A stretch of DNA of 62,350 bases from a virus, in IMG/VR virus record IMGVR_UViG_3300035190_001508, positions 1 through 62,350 of that record; one strand, 5' to 3'. Shown here in pieces: positions 37,101-45,540 of this stretch. The position numbers were made by a program, and so were the translations under genes. Positions within the stretch are counted from its first letter, which is position 1. Every line of letters starts with the position of its first letter. Below the pieces are notes generated by a model. It was not told where the DNA came from, did not search any database, and was given only the letters and a program-made list of their open reading frames with translations.

Positions 37101-40100
37101 AGCGTACCGCAAGAACGCGCTGCTTCTTTTGGAGTACCCAATTGTTGCACGTGAGTTCCCAGAGCTTGCCAAAGAATACGCAAAAATCCGTGGTGCTGTA
37201 CTTAAAGCGCAGGACAAAGCAAAAGCAAACGGCATTAAGATTAAGGGTGCAAAAGACACAGCAAAGAAAACACTCGCTAATTATCTTGGTGTTAGCAAAG
37301 CAAAGGTGTCCGGCAAAATGCTGGAGGACGCCATTGAAAACCCAGAGTCCGCGTTTGTTACCAAGGAGCAGCCGGGGACTGTTGCCGGGAACAAAGAAGC
37401 AAGGGCGCGCAATAAAGCCTTGGCTACGTTTAACAAGAATCTAGACCAGATTAAAAAGTACGCAGCGGAAGGCGTTGTTCTTGGAACAGACAGCAGCAAG
37501 GCCCTTAAGACGTACACTGACGCGCTCGACAAGATTGCCAAGGACCCCGAACACCCTATTGCCGCGCAAGCAGACGAGATTTACAACACGCTAATCGAGG
37601 TTACCAAGAGCAACCTCCGCAAGCTAATGGATGTTTTCCCGGCCGACATCCGGGAAATTGCAAACCTCTGGTACGACGGAGCCAACATTATTGCGCAACA
37701 GTTTGCCGGCGATAACTACTCTCTCGAGCAAAGCTCCGCGGTTCTTGCGGTGTTTAGCCCGCAGAAGGACTGGTTCCAGAACGTTGAACTAGCCAAACGG
37801 ACCATGGAAATCTGGACCGCGGATCAAGAGTACGGGTGGGACGACGCAATGAGCGCGCGCTGGCTTATGCGCGGCGGCGAGCCGGAGCTCAAAGAGAACA
37901 AGGACGGAACCGTTGGCTACGCCAAAGGCATTAAACCGGACCTCGACGAGAACGGTGAGCACCGCACCGACGCAAACGGCATGCTGTTGTTCCATGGTTG
38001 GGGCAGCGAAAAAGTAAAAGCCAAAAGGCAGCAAGCGTTTGAACGCCTGCAGTCCCTAAAAGGCAAGAAGCTCAAGGACCTTACCCCCGAGCAACAAGCT
38101 TGGTTTATTCGCATGCGCGCTGAGACCAAGTACCCAACAGGCTATCCGATTGTTAGCCCGGACGGACGCTTTGGTGAGTCGAGCAAGAGCACCAATAACA
38201 AGGGTGTTACCAAAGAAATCAAGTTGGCTTGGGGAACCTACGGCAGCATTGGTAAGGCTATTAATATCCTTACGGCTCCGTCGGAGACACAAATGAAAGT
38301 TATTAGCGACGAACTTGGCGACCAGCACAAGGTTCGTAGCTTCTACAATAACATTGTGGACCCGCAGAACAACGACGGCCACGTAACCATGGACACCCAC
38401 GCTATCGCGGCGCTGTTCTGGCAAGCGTTCAGCGGTAACAGCCGCGAGGTCGGGCAGAACTTTGGGACAGCGAACACCGCAACCGATAGCGTTACCGGAG
38501 TTGGTGGTCTTTACCCCGCGTTTGCAGAAGCGTACAGAGCGGTAGCCGCCGAGTACGGAATGCTTCCGCGCCAAGTGCAGAGCATTACTTGGGAAGCCGT
38601 GCGCATGCTGTTCACCGCAAGGTGGAAGAGCAAATCTGAAAACGTTAACGGTGTGCGCGCTAAGTGGGTGCAGTACCAGAACAACGAGATCAGCTTGGAC
38701 CAAGCGCAGAACGCAGTGTTTGCAATGGCGACCAACGGTAAGGACTTGGCAACCGCCGTGGCCAACAGCAACGACGAACAGCTGGGCCTTGGTTTCCCGA
38801 GCTGGGCCGACGTGACCGAGGGTCCTGCACCGGCTGGCATTGCGCTTAGCCGCGCGGCCCGGGTCAGTGAGCCTGTAAGGCTTTCAAAAGAACAACGCAC
38901 AGGTTCTGTAGAACTTATTAGTAGTCTTACAGGTGCTGACCAGAAAACAAGACGCGGTGTTTTTGACGGTCTCGTAAACCTTAGCAACGATGATCTTCTT
39001 TCGGTTACAGAAAGACTTAACAAAAAAACTCTTCGCTGGCTTATTGGGTCGGCAGCAGAGGACCAAAGCAAAGTAGTTTTGCTCAGCACGCTGCGCAGGG
39101 CAGTTCGCAAACAAATCGAAAACGCCCCGCAATACCAGCAAGGAGCCGCGTTGTTCAGAGAAGACGATGTGCGCCGCGTTCCTGTTGATAGGCTAGCCGC
39201 GCGTGTTGCGCTTAGCCGCGCGTTGCCAACCCAACTCGACGCTGACTACCTTGCCGCAGTTAACGCAGGCGATGTAGTGGAGCAACAAAGGCTAGTTGAT
39301 GCAGCTGCGAAAGCAGCTGGCGGAGTAGAAGTATACCATGGTGGAGACCTAGAAGGATCTACTATTGACTTCAAGAAAGCAAAAAGAGGAGCGGTCTCCG
39401 AAAGAAGAGACGGCGCTTTTTATGGGAGCACCAATAAAAAGGTAGCGGAATCTTACCGCGGTGCGACAAATAGAATGTTCTTCTTCTTGCAGAACCCGTT
39501 TGAAATTTCAACGCCGACTAATAGGCCAGCCTCTTGGACCGGTAAAACTGCTGAAATTACCAACGGAAAAAGAGTTGAAAGAAAAACAAGTCTTTCAATT
39601 GGCGAAGCAATTGACCGAGCAAAGCAGAATAATAAAGACGGTGTTGTGTATAGCAACATTGTTGATACCGGCCCAGCAGGAGCTGGCGCTATTGGGGACA
39701 CTGTTGTAATCTTTAATTCTAACCAAGCTAAGTCTGCTGACCCAATTGTCCGCGACGACAACGGCAACGTAATCCCGCTTAGCCAAAGGTTCGACCTAGC
39801 AAAGCCAGACATTCGCTACAGCCGCGCGGGCTTGGACACAGCTCCCAAGGCTTTCCGCGGACGCACGGTCCAGCTTACCCATTGGTCCAAGGCCAGCGGT
39901 ATTAAGCAGACAGACCCAACCGAACACGGCAACGGTGGTGCCGGTAAAGAACTCGAGCGCCGCCGCGAGTACGGTGATATTTACACCCCGCGCACGTACT
40001 TTGGGTACGGCAAGTACCGCCGCGAAACGCAGGTCGGTGTTAACCGCTACAGCATGCTGGTTAACGGTGACTCCTTGTACGACTTGGACCGGGACCCACT

Positions 40101-43100
40101 CGACCTGTACCCCGGACAAGACGAACTGCAAAAGGCAGGCTACGCTAAGTTCGACAACCGCGCCGCCCTTACATTGTTCGAGAAGGCCATTAAGGATGCA
40201 GGATACAAGGGCTACGTCAGCACGTCGTACCAAGCTGGTGTTCTGTTCAACAAGCAGAAGGTCACGAAGGTTAAGGACGGCGACACAAGCTTGCCGCTGG
40301 CCACTTCACCAAGTGTAGCTAAAAGCCTTGCCGCGCTAGTCCCATTAAATGCCGCAGAAGAAAAAGCCGCCAGTAAAGCAATGGCCCGACGCAATTCACC
40401 AGAACTTGCTGTTGCTGCTGTGCGCATGATTGACGGTAATATTACTGTAGATGAGTACGCGGACCTTGTTGAGTTCTTCGACCCGTGGGAAATAAAAGGT
40501 GCTATTGATATTCCTGCGGTGGATAAGATTAAACAATTTATAGATGCCAGCAAAATTAGTAAGGTAGAACTGGATGTTCCTGCTGGAACTATTGTTGAAG
40601 CGCGTATTGATATACCGACATACAATAGATCAACAGCTGCAGGAGATTCCGTATATGCAATTACATTGCATCAACCGGCCGCGGTTAGTGCAACACGTGT
40701 TGCCGCCCCGTTATCATACACCAACATAGCCCGCATTACAGGAGTAACCATGGTTGTTCGTGCTATTAGTGGGAAAGGCGAGGCCCGCGACATTGCCGCA
40801 GGTACTGGCAAGTTCCCGCTTGCAACTGTAAAAGGACGCGTTGCTCCAATCACGGAACTCCCAGCTGATATTAACGACCCAGAAGTTTGGACTGAAGTTG
40901 GGTTTAACCCAGTTCGTAGTAGCGACTTTGTAGACGTGCGTAGCAAGCTGGCTGTGGTCGGTGGCTCCGAAGCTATTATGGTTGGGCCGCGTGTATTCGT
41001 ACGCGATGCACAGTTCACCGAACGTGCTACTGGATACATGACAGATAAGAGCCCGCGCTACAGCAAAGCACTTTACGCTATTGCAAGCCCGGACCCGGAA
41101 AGCTCGTACATGGTTAGCGTGGACGACCTTTACATTAACAACGCGACCGGAGAATGGGACGCCGGGAACGGAGTCATTAGCCGTTTGTTCCGCGCCAGCG
41201 GAGACGTTGATCCGCGCATGTTCGAGGCGTCTAAGTATCAGGAGCGTGGTCTTCGTCTTGCGAAGATTCGTCTTAAGGACATGGCTCAGGCTTTCAAGGC
41301 TGCACTTAAGGCAGAACCAAACGCTGACTTGGACGACGTTAACTTGGCTCTTGGTAGCACCGAGCCAACCGTTAGCTCGGCTCAGCGCAGCGCGGCTGAG
41401 TCCGTAAAGAAAGCACAGATTGACGCAGCAAACGCAGCGTTCGATACCGCACCAGCAAACGCTGCGTACGCGGCCGCAGTACAAGCTGCTCGTGTTAACT
41501 ACACGAGCCACCGCAATAAAGCCAAGTACACCGCGGAAGTGCAACAGGCCCGCGAGGCTCGTAAAAACAGTCCTGAAATGGCAGCACGTGATGCCGCAAT
41601 TGCAGCGGCTGATGCCAAGTACAACGCTGACGTGCAGGCCGCGCGCCGCAATAACTTGGTTGGGCTCCGTGCAGCACAAACACAGGCCCAGCTTAGGCTC
41701 GAGCAAAGCTCACCAGAAACCGCTAAGGCTGTTGCCGAAATGCGTGTGGCTATTGATAGGCTCAGCTCGCAGCTCTCGTCCGAGCTCAAAACAAACGATC
41801 CGCTCCGCGCAATTGTTGACCAGAACATAGGCATCTACCTCACGCGCAGCTACAAGATCCATCAGGAGGAAGGCTACGCCCAGCGCATTCTTGAGGACAG
41901 CGAGTTCGCGCATCAACGTGCTCAGGCTCGTGTGTTCTTCGAAAAAGAATGGGTCCGCGATACGTACGAAAGGTGGAGAGCCGATGTCGCGTACGAACCG
42001 TACACCGACGCTGAGGTTATGGTCCTTGTCCGCGCCGAAGCAAAGGCAAAGGACGTCGGCACACGCGCGCTTAACGATTTTGTTGACAGGCACGGCAACA
42101 CGCCGAAAACATTTAGCAGAGCAATGACCCGGACAGACCTGTCCCGGTTCATGCAAAAGGGCGAAGTGCCAGACGAACTCCGCGCTATTCTCGGTGAGAT
42201 TCAGAACCCGTTTGAGAACGCGTTGCGCACGTACGGAAACCTCGCACAGTTCTTGGGAACACAAAGGCTCCTGAACCAATACGCCAAGCTCGGCTTGGAT
42301 AACGGCTGGCTGGTACCGGCGCAAGATGTAACGGATAACCCAGACAAGTACCGCGGTTATAAGCCTTTGGTAAACACCACAGACACCAAGGGCGGAGACC
42401 CGCTCGCTGAGTACTACGCTGAGCCGGACGTCGTTGAAGCTTTCCAATCTATGTTCGGGCCTCCCGCACCAGCGAACCGCAGCACATCCAAAAAGCTTAT
42501 AGACGGCGTAATTACTACAGCCGCGCGAGCTATTGGCGCTAGCATGGGAATGCTTACGCTTGGTAGTGCTTCGTTCTTCGTTCGCAACATTGTCGGCATT
42601 TTGTCCTTTGTTACCGCGAACGGATTCATCCCGAGCCTGAGCAATATTAACGCTTCAAGACTGACGATTAAACAAATTTACGGCAGCAACTTGGAAGGTC
42701 TGGGCGCGGATATGGTAATGCTCGGTGTGGCCGAGGGCAGTATGGTCTCGCAAACTATGCGGGACTTCATGCGCGGTGCAATTGATGACCCAGAAACCGT
42801 TAGTAACCAGATCGAAGCAACGATCCGGGAGCTTGGAACACCGGCCAGTGCACTTGCCAAAGCCGTTAAGAAGTCCAAGGCCGCGGTCGATTCGTTGGCA
42901 ACACTCAACGACCAGATCGACTTGTTCTACAAGGCAATGTACTTTGCACACGAGGTTGACGTGCAGACCAAGGCGAACAAGCACCGCGCTGTTCCGTACA
43001 CGCAAGACCAGATTAAACAAGAAGCCGCGCGGGTCGTTAGGCTAACTACTCAGGGCCGCGAGCGCGTTGCTCCCATCTTTAAGGAGTTCGGACGCAGTGG

Positions 43101-44238
43101 TCTTGGTATGCTCTTTAACAGTTTCTTTAGGTTCACCGCGGAAATCTACAGGCTCCCCGCCTCGACCATTCAGCTCGGTGTTGCTGAAACCAAGAGCGGT
43201 AATCCGGTTCTTAAGGCGCGCGGTATTAAGAGGCTAGCTGGTCTTGGTGCGGCTTTGTCAATGACGCACGGTGCCGCGGAGATTCTTAAGAGCATGTTCG
43301 GTATCGAAGATGACGAAGAAGAAATGGTGCGTGCTTCGCAACCGCCTTACGGGCGCGACGGTAACCTATTCATTACCGTTGACGAAAAAGAAGGTACGCT
43401 TTCCACGTGGGACCTGACGTACACTAACCCGTTCAGTCCTGTTTCTGACCCCATAGGCCGCAGCTTGCAACACATTGTAAGGGGCGACTGGGAGAAGGTG
43501 CCCGGCACAATATTCAAGGGTCTCGCCGCCAGTTTCCTTAGCCCGCAGATCGCGGTCGAGGCTGTTGGTCAGGCCGTGTACAACCTTGACGATTATGGTA
43601 GGCCGCTGTGGTTGGAGAGCGACCCGTGGACATATAAGGCACAGAAGTTTCTTAAGCATGTCGCGGGTAACGCGTACAAACTTAGGACTCCCGTTCAATT
43701 TTGGAAGGCTTACCAAGCGTATACCAATAGCGGGGTCTACGATAAGGACGCACGATTTGAAAAAACATCTGACCTATTGGTCAGGGAGTTCATGCCTTTC
43801 CGTATCCAAACGCACAAGTTCGAGCAGACCGCGCTTAAGGCTTTCCGTACGGTTAAGAAACAAATGGACGTGGGCCGCGCCGCCCTAAGCGTGTTCAACA
43901 GCTACGAGGATCTCGATCAAACCCGAGTAGACGACGCTTACGAAAGGTACGAAAGAGTTCAGGCTTCGACTAACCAAAAGCTCTACGATTATTCAAATGG
44001 TCTTATGGGTCTGGGGCTTAGCTACTCACAGCTCCAGAAGATCGCGGCCGAGGCCGACATTAGTAAGCGTAGGTTCGAGCAGGCGGTGCGGTACAAGCGC
44101 TTCGAGCGTTACGTGCCTAGCAAAGACGCAATGGAGAACTACAAAAAAATCGGAGGCGATAACAACGGAGCCGCGCGCGTGCTTTATATCAGACAAGCCG
44201 TAAGTTCAAAGCCCCAGTACACACCACTAAACGACTAA
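31117..44238 (+). CDS. Giant polyvalent virion protein with zincin and ADP-ribosyltransferase-like domains, 4373 aa
   Basis: The ATG at 31117 (MPQITKDPLG) is preferred to an in-frame GTG 15 bp upstream. Visible parts in order: an N-terminal helical region with a Gly/Ala-rich hydrophobic stretch near residue 810; a zincin motif HELGH (1405-1409); an undefined helical domain (about 1985-2545) with HVTMDTHAIAALFW; an ART-like domain (about 2740-2877) with YHGGD, GAFYGS and VVIFNSNQ; a second ART-like region (about 2918-3052); an Ala-rich helix (about 3430-3560); and a C-terminal domain with a hydrophobic segment near 3802-3842, resembling LPD38-type domains. IRYSR-like linkers separate domains. 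This matches polyvalent proteins that phages package and inject to block host defences. Injection is inferred. Confidence 0.75.
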   Translation: MPQITKDPLGNDVEVLSLTEWSGKNQKELSENTLNQYAGYATGQLLRAGKSPDEFQNNLYSGLFRKGVQEGVFQPQDEEQTKQLFENFANKPFVDEATDLDLVSKSLLNVDSEQAARAADVYQRLQSGQQDPNLDTDLADVRANVATVDKVQQARIDFAKERGLAFIDYPTGEPGRRDVWINTQASPDRKSVYDTLDLAQGIVDPRSAMLAEEYLKTDPGRKVNRAEQKINGELQNLFQSSPSEIIKKNFGTAIEWGSEAAEDKGVSDDVLKKAPTDVVMTPTEDVQVSIAPFGMGGGPIYTSKSGGVPAKKVDSNRIADAVIKNTYERLKQEEPNNPLITDYTEEQFLNAAKDFVIQRLNTDTNQDDPTKNFVSLSDGSRVPLGSASLLPKERFNAAMNSLGFDESEMAVARATRTGWIAANIDDIDQTLYDFDGDKYMDFAQKNREQYDNDRTKIAEAYIDSMEPSVWKTFSAKAKGVARSVWNASYDFGSTVGLGVAKATNWEFAEQAYKDSLIASAENERRRGMFVGMYGGDMGMGYTIVSQAAPLLTDILITKGATGLAKKAAKPLVTTGIRKTEDLFGLSAKSFIRNSLSDETKGIAGKYLASFTIEGAEKSPGQLLRAVRRDLEKQFVAGTATATQIGTSFTRSAQNAWTNTTLRMSKETNEDGTRKYTDEQINDTATTSALYSGLTTALVERGFGKVFGEGADITTVGNANIRQLKAYSKRLGGALERGGFGGTELYDTFKQVSKEIVQEGWGKAAVQIPGEALEEFTDEFAQNVIQSLLGDDTITIKQAFTQAMQAAVVGGVYGGALGSTNKIGLFKEDVARDIATGTAQGIQRDIMDRTIAKLRESGNADQTIAALQDRMRVSQRRDSPISESIPERAVKETIIDELDSLSEEPFDVPTPPAAPEAPPANTVVTRLATNKAKELGVSEEELKTIQPSGLKKGVPQVTRNDVIAFVNRRTEQMGIDLSRFLPGPNITAPEGGLQLIGADAFEDAENRTFDDLKNRVVVIDGLRGRVRIEDEGVILDPEDGSTPLELTPNKDLPIKDFEGFDTLLQERATVSPRRQPREVSDVTEDGKILYGDTEYDLPERPLVANLKKDAEGNIESMHMRVFNSKGLATWVYVAGDNVPKVETSYRVRGPEAVVTFNGAVENAVKETVRRNVSVDEYKTKQSKQRRKQKRAANNAPFVSDQGQRAIEDAPDFRATRMGQPDTPRQLIDEIRTVAAQMGLDPKVFTNDSELFIMIAPEIAAGLDLESFSPQQRARAVQNLQRNGNNPETILEYLVSQEAQPLAERVARSNQIAALRARNNNQIKKHGIKPGADIKTVLENIARSAENKEHRQAAKELLKLGADTVPVAITTLPNNLETAGAYLPESNAVIINLASDNSEGAMGALLHELGHAVTDRVLTAPQNDFELQLRDRILGLRAEYAQRAAEIHGDNIPPDLRYALEGRMSVTEPFSDLNGAREMVAHFYGSKTFRDHLVRLSNKGERNLVQKFIDLIASLFSGQPTASKQYRDLANAITDLSKANQNLGANPYGRTAAQVAASRAGVNHQNRVGQLFGVPNPHSRDDLEWILHQVQTLRYSDLSNEEINELVKSQRFGMLTGENPNDTEFSETENLQFNKNAVRWLRDNGYPVIPIVGKYNRGENSFLVVGLTDQDAIDAAQELNQDSVVTNTGMYFRTGMVSPRVGEVTDEPIGKEDNYFSALLDTNGNVTTIRVEYDLDTTLDSGIRYSKQDQQAAPTTQIAKSLAAQGEFQVVEDRESDKAISFAGGRLVVNPALTEQRYQGYDEEDAADFQELDVRLAVAIGMADTTSGPEVQLDFEEFGLSPDSVIEQAAYNTLTNSDLQDLLRVKEQAKQFVASAYYHIAIRNDGSNERLATAQNHIADLYRYLLRDGEATSETVEGFDPLGAGPVTTQIAERAKPLRPIVRYSRAASNINPTEVRGRTKAGKAVGTRNPTSAKATEDGADSSNLVDLAALKRNPQAYRKNALLLLEYPIVAREFPELAKEYAKIRGAVLKAQDKAKANGIKIKGAKDTAKKTLANYLGVSKAKVSGKMLEDAIENPESAFVTKEQPGTVAGNKEARARNKALATFNKNLDQIKKYAAEGVVLGTDSSKALKTYTDALDKIAKDPEHPIAAQADEIYNTLIEVTKSNLRKLMDVFPADIREIANLWYDGANIIAQQFAGDNYSLEQSSAVLAVFSPQKDWFQNVELAKRTMEIWTADQEYGWDDAMSARWLMRGGEPELKENKDGTVGYAKGIKPDLDENGEHRTDANGMLLFHGWGSEKVKAKRQQAFERLQSLKGKKLKDLTPEQQAWFIRMRAETKYPTGYPIVSPDGRFGESSKSTNNKGVTKEIKLAWGTYGSIGKAINILTAPSETQMKVISDELGDQHKVRSFYNNIVDPQNNDGHVTMDTHAIAALFWQAFSGNSREVGQNFGTANTATDSVTGVGGLYPAFAEAYRAVAAEYGMLPRQVQSITWEAVRMLFTARWKSKSENVNGVRAKWVQYQNNEISLDQAQNAVFAMATNGKDLATAVANSNDEQLGLGFPSWADVTEGPAPAGIALSRAARVSEPVRLSKEQRTGSVELISSLTGADQKTRRGVFDGLVNLSNDDLLSVTERLNKKTLRWLIGSAAEDQSKVVLLSTLRRAVRKQIENAPQYQQGAALFREDDVRRVPVDRLAARVALSRALPTQLDADYLAAVNAGDVVEQQRLVDAAAKAAGGVEVYHGGDLEGSTIDFKKAKRGAVSERRDGAFYGSTNKKVAESYRGATNRMFFFLQNPFEISTPTNRPASWTGKTAEITNGKRVERKTSLSIGEAIDRAKQNNKDGVVYSNIVDTGPAGAGAIGDTVVIFNSNQAKSADPIVRDDNGNVIPLSQRFDLAKPDIRYSRAGLDTAPKAFRGRTVQLTHWSKASGIKQTDPTEHGNGGAGKELERRREYGDIYTPRTYFGYGKYRRETQVGVNRYSMLVNGDSLYDLDRDPLDLYPGQDELQKAGYAKFDNRAALTLFEKAIKDAGYKGYVSTSYQAGVLFNKQKVTKVKDGDTSLPLATSPSVAKSLAALVPLNAAEEKAASKAMARRNSPELAVAAVRMIDGNITVDEYADLVEFFDPWEIKGAIDIPAVDKIKQFIDASKISKVELDVPAGTIVEARIDIPTYNRSTAAGDSVYAITLHQPAAVSATRVAAPLSYTNIARITGVTMVVRAISGKGEARDIAAGTGKFPLATVKGRVAPITELPADINDPEVWTEVGFNPVRSSDFVDVRSKLAVVGGSEAIMVGPRVFVRDAQFTERATGYMTDKSPRYSKALYAIASPDPESSYMVSVDDLYINNATGEWDAGNGVISRLFRASGDVDPRMFEASKYQERGLRLAKIRLKDMAQAFKAALKAEPNADLDDVNLALGSTEPTVSSAQRSAAESVKKAQIDAANAAFDTAPANAAYAAAVQAARVNYTSHRNKAKYTAEVQQAREARKNSPEMAARDAAIAAADAKYNADVQAARRNNLVGLRAAQTQAQLRLEQSSPETAKAVAEMRVAIDRLSSQLSSELKTNDPLRAIVDQNIGIYLTRSYKIHQEEGYAQRILEDSEFAHQRAQARVFFEKEWVRDTYERWRADVAYEPYTDAEVMVLVRAEAKAKDVGTRALNDFVDRHGNTPKTFSRAMTRTDLSRFMQKGEVPDELRAILGEIQNPFENALRTYGNLAQFLGTQRLLNQYAKLGLDNGWLVPAQDVTDNPDKYRGYKPLVNTTDTKGGDPLAEYYAEPDVVEAFQSMFGPPAPANRSTSKKLIDGVITTAARAIGASMGMLTLGSASFFVRNIVGILSFVTANGFIPSLSNINASRLTIKQIYGSNLEGLGADMVMLGVAEGSMVSQTMRDFMRGAIDDPETVSNQIEATIRELGTPASALAKAVKKSKAAVDSLATLNDQIDLFYKAMYFAHEVDVQTKANKHRAVPYTQDQIKQEAARVVRLTTQGRERVAPIFKEFGRSGLGMLFNSFFRFTAEIYRLPASTIQLGVAETKSGNPVLKARGIKRLAGLGAALSMTHGAAEILKSMFGIEDDEEEMVRASQPPYGRDGNLFITVDEKEGTLSTWDLTYTNPFSPVSDPIGRSLQHIVRGDWEKVPGTIFKGLAASFLSPQIAVEAVGQAVYNLDDYGRPLWLESDPWTYKAQKFLKHVAGNAYKLRTPVQFWKAYQAYTNSGVYDKDARFEKTSDLLVREFMPFRIQTHKFEQTALKAFRTVKKQMDVGRAALSVFNSYEDLDQTRVDDAYERYERVQASTNQKLYDYSNGLMGLGLSYSQLQKIAAEADISKRRFEQAVRYKRFERYVPSKDAMENYKKIGGDNNGAARVLYIRQAVSSKPQYTPLND

Positions 44239-44240
44239 AC

Positions 44241-44286
44241 AAAAAAGCCCCGAGCAACTTAATGCTCGGGGCTTCTTGTTTTTTGG
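44241..44286. terminator. Bidirectional rho-independent terminator
   Basis: A perfect 10-bp GC-rich stem (GCCCCGAGCA with TGCTCGGGGC, 6-nt loop) is flanked by AAAAAA on the left and a T-rich tract on the right, so it can stop both strands. It lies between the convergent ends of the giant gene (44238) and of the small-gene operon (44300). Confidence 0.9.
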
Positions 44287-44299
44287 GGGGAGCTTGGGG

Positions 44300-44563
44300 T
44301 TAGCGGCTTTCAAGGGTGCACTGCAACCAGCTATTCATATCGGAGACAAGGTCCGGCATGTCTGGGTACAGCTTACCAAAAAGCTCATGGAGTTTGTTTG
44401 AAACGTCTGGGTCAACCGCGGCGCTGGCGCTACGGAAGGTACCAAACTTTGACTTATAGAACACGTACAAGAATCCTTGGTCCTTGTGCAGTTCTACGTT
44501 AATCCGGTCGTGGCTGGTCTTGTCGAAAAACAAATGGCTCACGATACAGGTATCACGAATCAT
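44300..44563 (-). CDS. Hypothetical protein, 87 aa (last gene of the ribozyme operon)
   Basis: The start overlaps the stop of the 27-aa membrane peptide (ATGA). The sequence is soluble, with FLYVFYKSKFGTFRS in the middle and a helical acidic end. It is followed by the operon terminator. The function is unknown. Confidence 0.55.
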   Translation of the reverse strand: MIRDTCIVSHLFFDKTSHDRINVELHKDQGFLYVFYKSKFGTFRSASAAVDPDVSNKLHELFGKLYPDMPDLVSDMNSWLQCTLESR

Positions 44564-44643
44564 GGCATTGAGTTAATGATTGAGCAGATGCTGGCGGCGG
44601 TGCCGAAAGCGGCAACGCCCAGTGCAATGTAGAACAAGGTCAT
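44560..44643 (-). CDS. Tiny membrane peptide, 27 aa
   Basis: The ATG at 44643 opens MTLFYIALGVAAFGTAASIC, a single hydrophobic helix. The stop overlaps the next ATG (ATGA), the coupling used throughout this operon. A longer frame upstream in the same phase would overlap the previous gene and is not favoured. An inner-membrane toxin, holin-like or signalling peptide is possible. Confidence 0.5.
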   Translation of the reverse strand: MTLFYIALGVAAFGTAASICSIINSMP

Positions 44644-44648
44644 TAGCT

Positions 44649-44894
44649 TTATGCTGTTTGAACTTGCGGTGCAAAGAAACTTTGCACCACCTTGCGTACG
44701 ATTCCTGAACTCTTGCCGCGGACTTGTGCAAGGAACCCCTTGACTTCGTCTGGGTTGTCCAAGGTCTTGCTGGTCACGCCACTGCGGAGAAGCACTCCGC
44801 CGTGACGAAGCACGCAATAGGTTCCGTTCCGGCTGTTGTCGAGGTCTGCCCGTTGTTGGGCGTTAAGTCTGGCAATGGTATTAATGTTTTGCAT
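44649..44894 (-). CDS. Hypothetical protein, 81 aa
   Basis: The ATG at 44894 overlaps the previous stop, which supports it over an in-frame Met 45 bp upstream. The protein is basic with RNGTYCVLRHGGVLLRSG and a C-terminal amphipathic helix. No family is recognised. Confidence 0.5.
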   Translation of the reverse strand: MQNINTIARLNAQQRADLDNSRNGTYCVLRHGGVLLRSGVTSKTLDNPDEVKGFLAQVRGKSSGIVRKVVQSFFAPQVQTA

Positions 44895-45075
44895 AGTAGT
44901 TGTAGTCTTTACTGGGGTTAGTGGGGGGAGTTGGTACATCGTAGTCGGGTTCCGCCATGTTGTCCATGAAAATAAATTCAGGGTCTTGTATGTGGAGCAG
45001 GTCTACTAGGTGGTCCATGCTGGGAACCTGCTGGAGGTCCCCAGTAATTGTTGTGGTCAGGGTGTTTCCGATCAT
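44881..45075 (-). CDS. Hypothetical protein, 64 aa
   Basis: The protein is acidic, with a helical N-terminal half (MDHLVDLLHIQDPEFIFMDN) and a Pro-rich, disordered C-terminus. It is coupled to the upstream gene by ATGA. The function is unknown. Confidence 0.5.
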   Translation of the reverse strand: MIGNTLTTTITGDLQQVPSMDHLVDLLHIQDPEFIFMDNMAEPDYDVPTPPTNPSKDYNYYAKH

Positions 45076-45308
45076 AGGGTCTCGTTGGTTTCTATTTTAC
45101 CGCTTAAGTACGCGAGTTCCAGTGCTAAATTTAGCGCGTCGTTCCCGCTTATGGCGTGTATGTCTACGCCGAACTTCTGACAGAACGGCATGTTTAGCGG
45201 CTCGGTGTACGCCAGCCAGTTGCGGAGCGTTCGTATTTCTACGGCTCCGTCTGGGCTGTGAACTATTCTAGCCGCCGGATTGGTGGGACTGCTGTAGGTA
45301 ATGTTCAT
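45072..45308 (-). CDS. Hypothetical protein, 78 aa
   Basis: The N-terminal half looks like a small beta hairpin (ARIVHSPDGAVEIRTLRNW), and the C-terminal half is helical (NDALNLALELAYLSGKIE). It is coupled on both sides by ATGA overlaps. No function is recognised. Confidence 0.55.
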   Translation of the reverse strand: MNITYSSPTNPAARIVHSPDGAVEIRTLRNWLAYTEPLNMPFCQKFGVDIHAISGNDALNLALELAYLSGKIETNETL

Positions 45309-45394
45309 AGGAAGTACGGGGGGTTGGTATCGTCTTTGTTACAGAACAGCACTACGAGCAGAACAAGTAGTACAACGAGCAGGCTGGTTATCAT
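45305..45394 (-). CDS. Tiny membrane peptide, 29 aa
   Basis: The frame encodes MITSLLVVLLVLLVVLFCNK followed by an acidic, Pro-rich tail. It is one strong transmembrane helix with the charged tail outside or in the cytoplasm. Start and stop both overlap neighbours as ATGA, which is strong evidence that it is translated. Confidence 0.6.
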   Translation of the reverse strand: MITSLLVVLLVLLVVLFCNKDDTNPPYFL

Positions 45395-45540
45395 GGCTTT
45401 GGTTTTGGTTTGGGGTTTTTCAATAAGAGCAAGTCCCTGCCAACTAACGGGGGCTCCGGCTTGCGGAGCGCTTTGTTCTTGAGCAGGTACTCGTACGCGG
45501 CGCTTTGCGCGGCCAGTCTTTTTGCAGTGTATTCATTCAT
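45391..45540 (-). CDS. Small basic protein, 49 aa
   Basis: The ATG at 45540 overlaps the stop of the 188-aa gene and its own stop overlaps the next ATG. The product starts MNEYTAKRLAAQSAAYEYLL and ends in a KPKPKP tail. A role as partner of the following membrane peptide is possible. Confidence 0.55.
   Translation of the reverse strand: MNEYTAKRLAAQSAAYEYLLKNKALRKPEPPLVGRDLLLLKNPKPKPKP

Noticed and set aside
40714-41706. Long minus-strand frame inside the giant gene.
   Set aside because: The plus-strand frame continues through with consistent protein character; the antisense product has no recognisable features.
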